Assembly (NCBI RefSeq): GCF_023715705.1
Contig: NZ_JAMBOS010000011.1
Coordinates: 1 to 64,000 of the forward strand
Length of the DNA stretch: 64,000 nucleotides
Reading direction: 5' to 3'
Origin: Halalkalibacter oceani
GTDB taxonomy: Bacteria; Bacillota; Bacilli; Bacillales; Bacillaceae_D
Under the pieces are notes generated by a model that worked only from the letters and a program-made list of their open reading frames with translations, was not told the DNA's origin and did no database searches. Shown here one piece after another: positions 63,597-64,000 of the stretch; the stretch's first letter is position 1, and every line of letters begins with the position of its first letter. A program made the translations under genes and the position numbers.

Positions 63597-64000
63597 TTAT
63601 CCTTTAAACGCCCGTTTCACTTTGGCAAAGAAGTTATCATTTTGTTCATCCGGCTGACCGCCACTCATTTGCGCGAACTCGCGAATCAGGTCCTTTTCTT
63701 TTTCGGTCAAATTCTTTGGTGTAACGACACGGACTTTCACGTGCTGATCACCTTGCCCGCGACCATGGACATTCGGCACTCCTTTGCCGCGCAGGCGGAA
63801 GTTCGTTCCTGTCTGTGTGCCGGCAGGGATCTTCAGTTTTACTTTTCCATTTAATGTCGGAACTTCAATTTCATCACCCAATGCCACTTGGGCAAACGTT
63901 AATGGCATTTCGCAGTAAATGTCGTCACCGTCACGCTCGAAGAATTCATGCGGCTTCACATTAAAGACTACAAACAAATCTCCCGGAGGACCGCCATTCG
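63597..64000 (-). CDS. dnaJ: Chaperone DnaJ, C-terminal part (cut by the right edge)
   Basis: The last 133 residues or so of DnaJ are visible: [64 protein letters not shown], the second peptide-binding beta domain. It ends with a Gln/Asp-rich, then basic tail. J domain and zinc fingers lie outside the window. It heads the prmA-rsmE-mtaB group, usually behind hrcA-grpE-dnaK. Confidence 0.95.
   Translation of the reverse strand, partial: NGGPPGDLFVVFNVKPHEFFERDGDDIYCEMPLTFAQVALGDEIEVPTLNGKVKLKIPAGTQTGTNFRLRGKGVPNVHGRGQGDQHVKVRVVTPKNLTEKEKDLIREFAQMSGGQPDEQNDNFFAKVKRAFKG

Overview
This window looks like chromosomal DNA of a spore-forming member of the Bacillaceae. The genes and their order follow the Bacillus subtilis yqg-yqf-yqe segment around sigA: yqgB, yqgE-like, yqfZ, ispG, yqfX, yqfW, zur, yqfT, nfo, cshB, yqfQ, ispH, yqfO, trmK, cccA, sigA, dnaG, yqxD, yqfL, ccpN, glyS, glyQ, recO, yqzL, era, cdd, dgkA, ybeY, pgpH, phoH, yqfD, yqfC, floA, nfeD, yqeY, rpsU, yqeW, mtaB, rsmE, prmA, dnaJ. 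Sporulation genes (yqfC, yqfD, yqfZ, yqfX), sigma-A type promoters, strong AGGAGG ribosome sites and a glycine T-box agree with that. The genus cannot be fixed from the sequence alone. No rRNA, tRNA, CRISPR array, prophage or recognisable transposase gene was seen.

Layout. 0-9 kb: a Na/Pi cotransporter with a PhoU-like tail, small membrane proteins (DUF1189, NfeD, YpuA), an MFS exporter, the LysM protein YqfZ, IspG of the MEP isoprenoid pathway, YqfX and the nucleotidase YqfW. 9-11.5 kb: a zinc operon znuC-znuB-zur with a Cys-rich DUF1540 gene downstream. 11.7-15.5 kb: ppx-ppk polyphosphate genes. 15.6-24 kb: a lytic transglycosylase, an orphan histidine kinase, yqfT, endonuclease IV, helicase CshB, VrrA/YqfQ, a CarD regulator, IspH and a Nudix hydrolase. 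24-32.8 kb: minus-strand yqfO/trmK, cytochrome c550, sigA-dnaG-yqxD, yqfL and ccpN. 32.9-49.3 kb: the conserved minus-strand housekeeping run from glyQS (T-box regulated) through recO-yqzL-era-cdd-DUF502-dgkA-ybeY-pgpH-phoH-yqfD-yqfC to floA-nfeD and rpsU-yqeY. Many neighbours here overlap by a few bases, so translational coupling is likely. 49.5-60.2 kb: an accessory block between rpsU and mtaB with a second Na/Pi transporter, DUF4395, an ABC-2 exporter, PadR-ChrA, a CsoR-type repressor, deoC, a DJ-1/PfpI protein and the RNA polymerase recycling helicase HelD. 60.5-64 kb: mtaB-rsmE-prmA-dnaJ, with dnaJ cut by the right edge.

Functional links. Phosphate handling (two Na/Pi transporters, ppx, ppk), zinc homeostasis, the two iron-sulfur enzymes of the MEP pathway, ribosome and tRNA maturation (era, ybeY, rsmE, prmA, trmK, mtaB, rpsU) and transcription control (sigA, ccpN, carD, helD) are concentrated here.

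The most unusual signal is not a gene. A dispersed palindromic element of about 84 bp occurs at least eight times between genes. It has a conserved three-stem plan: outer GCAATG/CATTGC, a symmetric purine-rich internal loop with GAGTGGARCC-like sequence on both sides, a 5-bp second stem, a one-sided T-rich bulge and a long apical stem. The stem sequences differ between copies while complementarity is kept. Most copies are joined at a fixed junction (CTAAGYAATG) to a terminator-like hairpin, giving a composite unit of about 130-150 bp. Four copies lie in the 50-57 kb accessory block.
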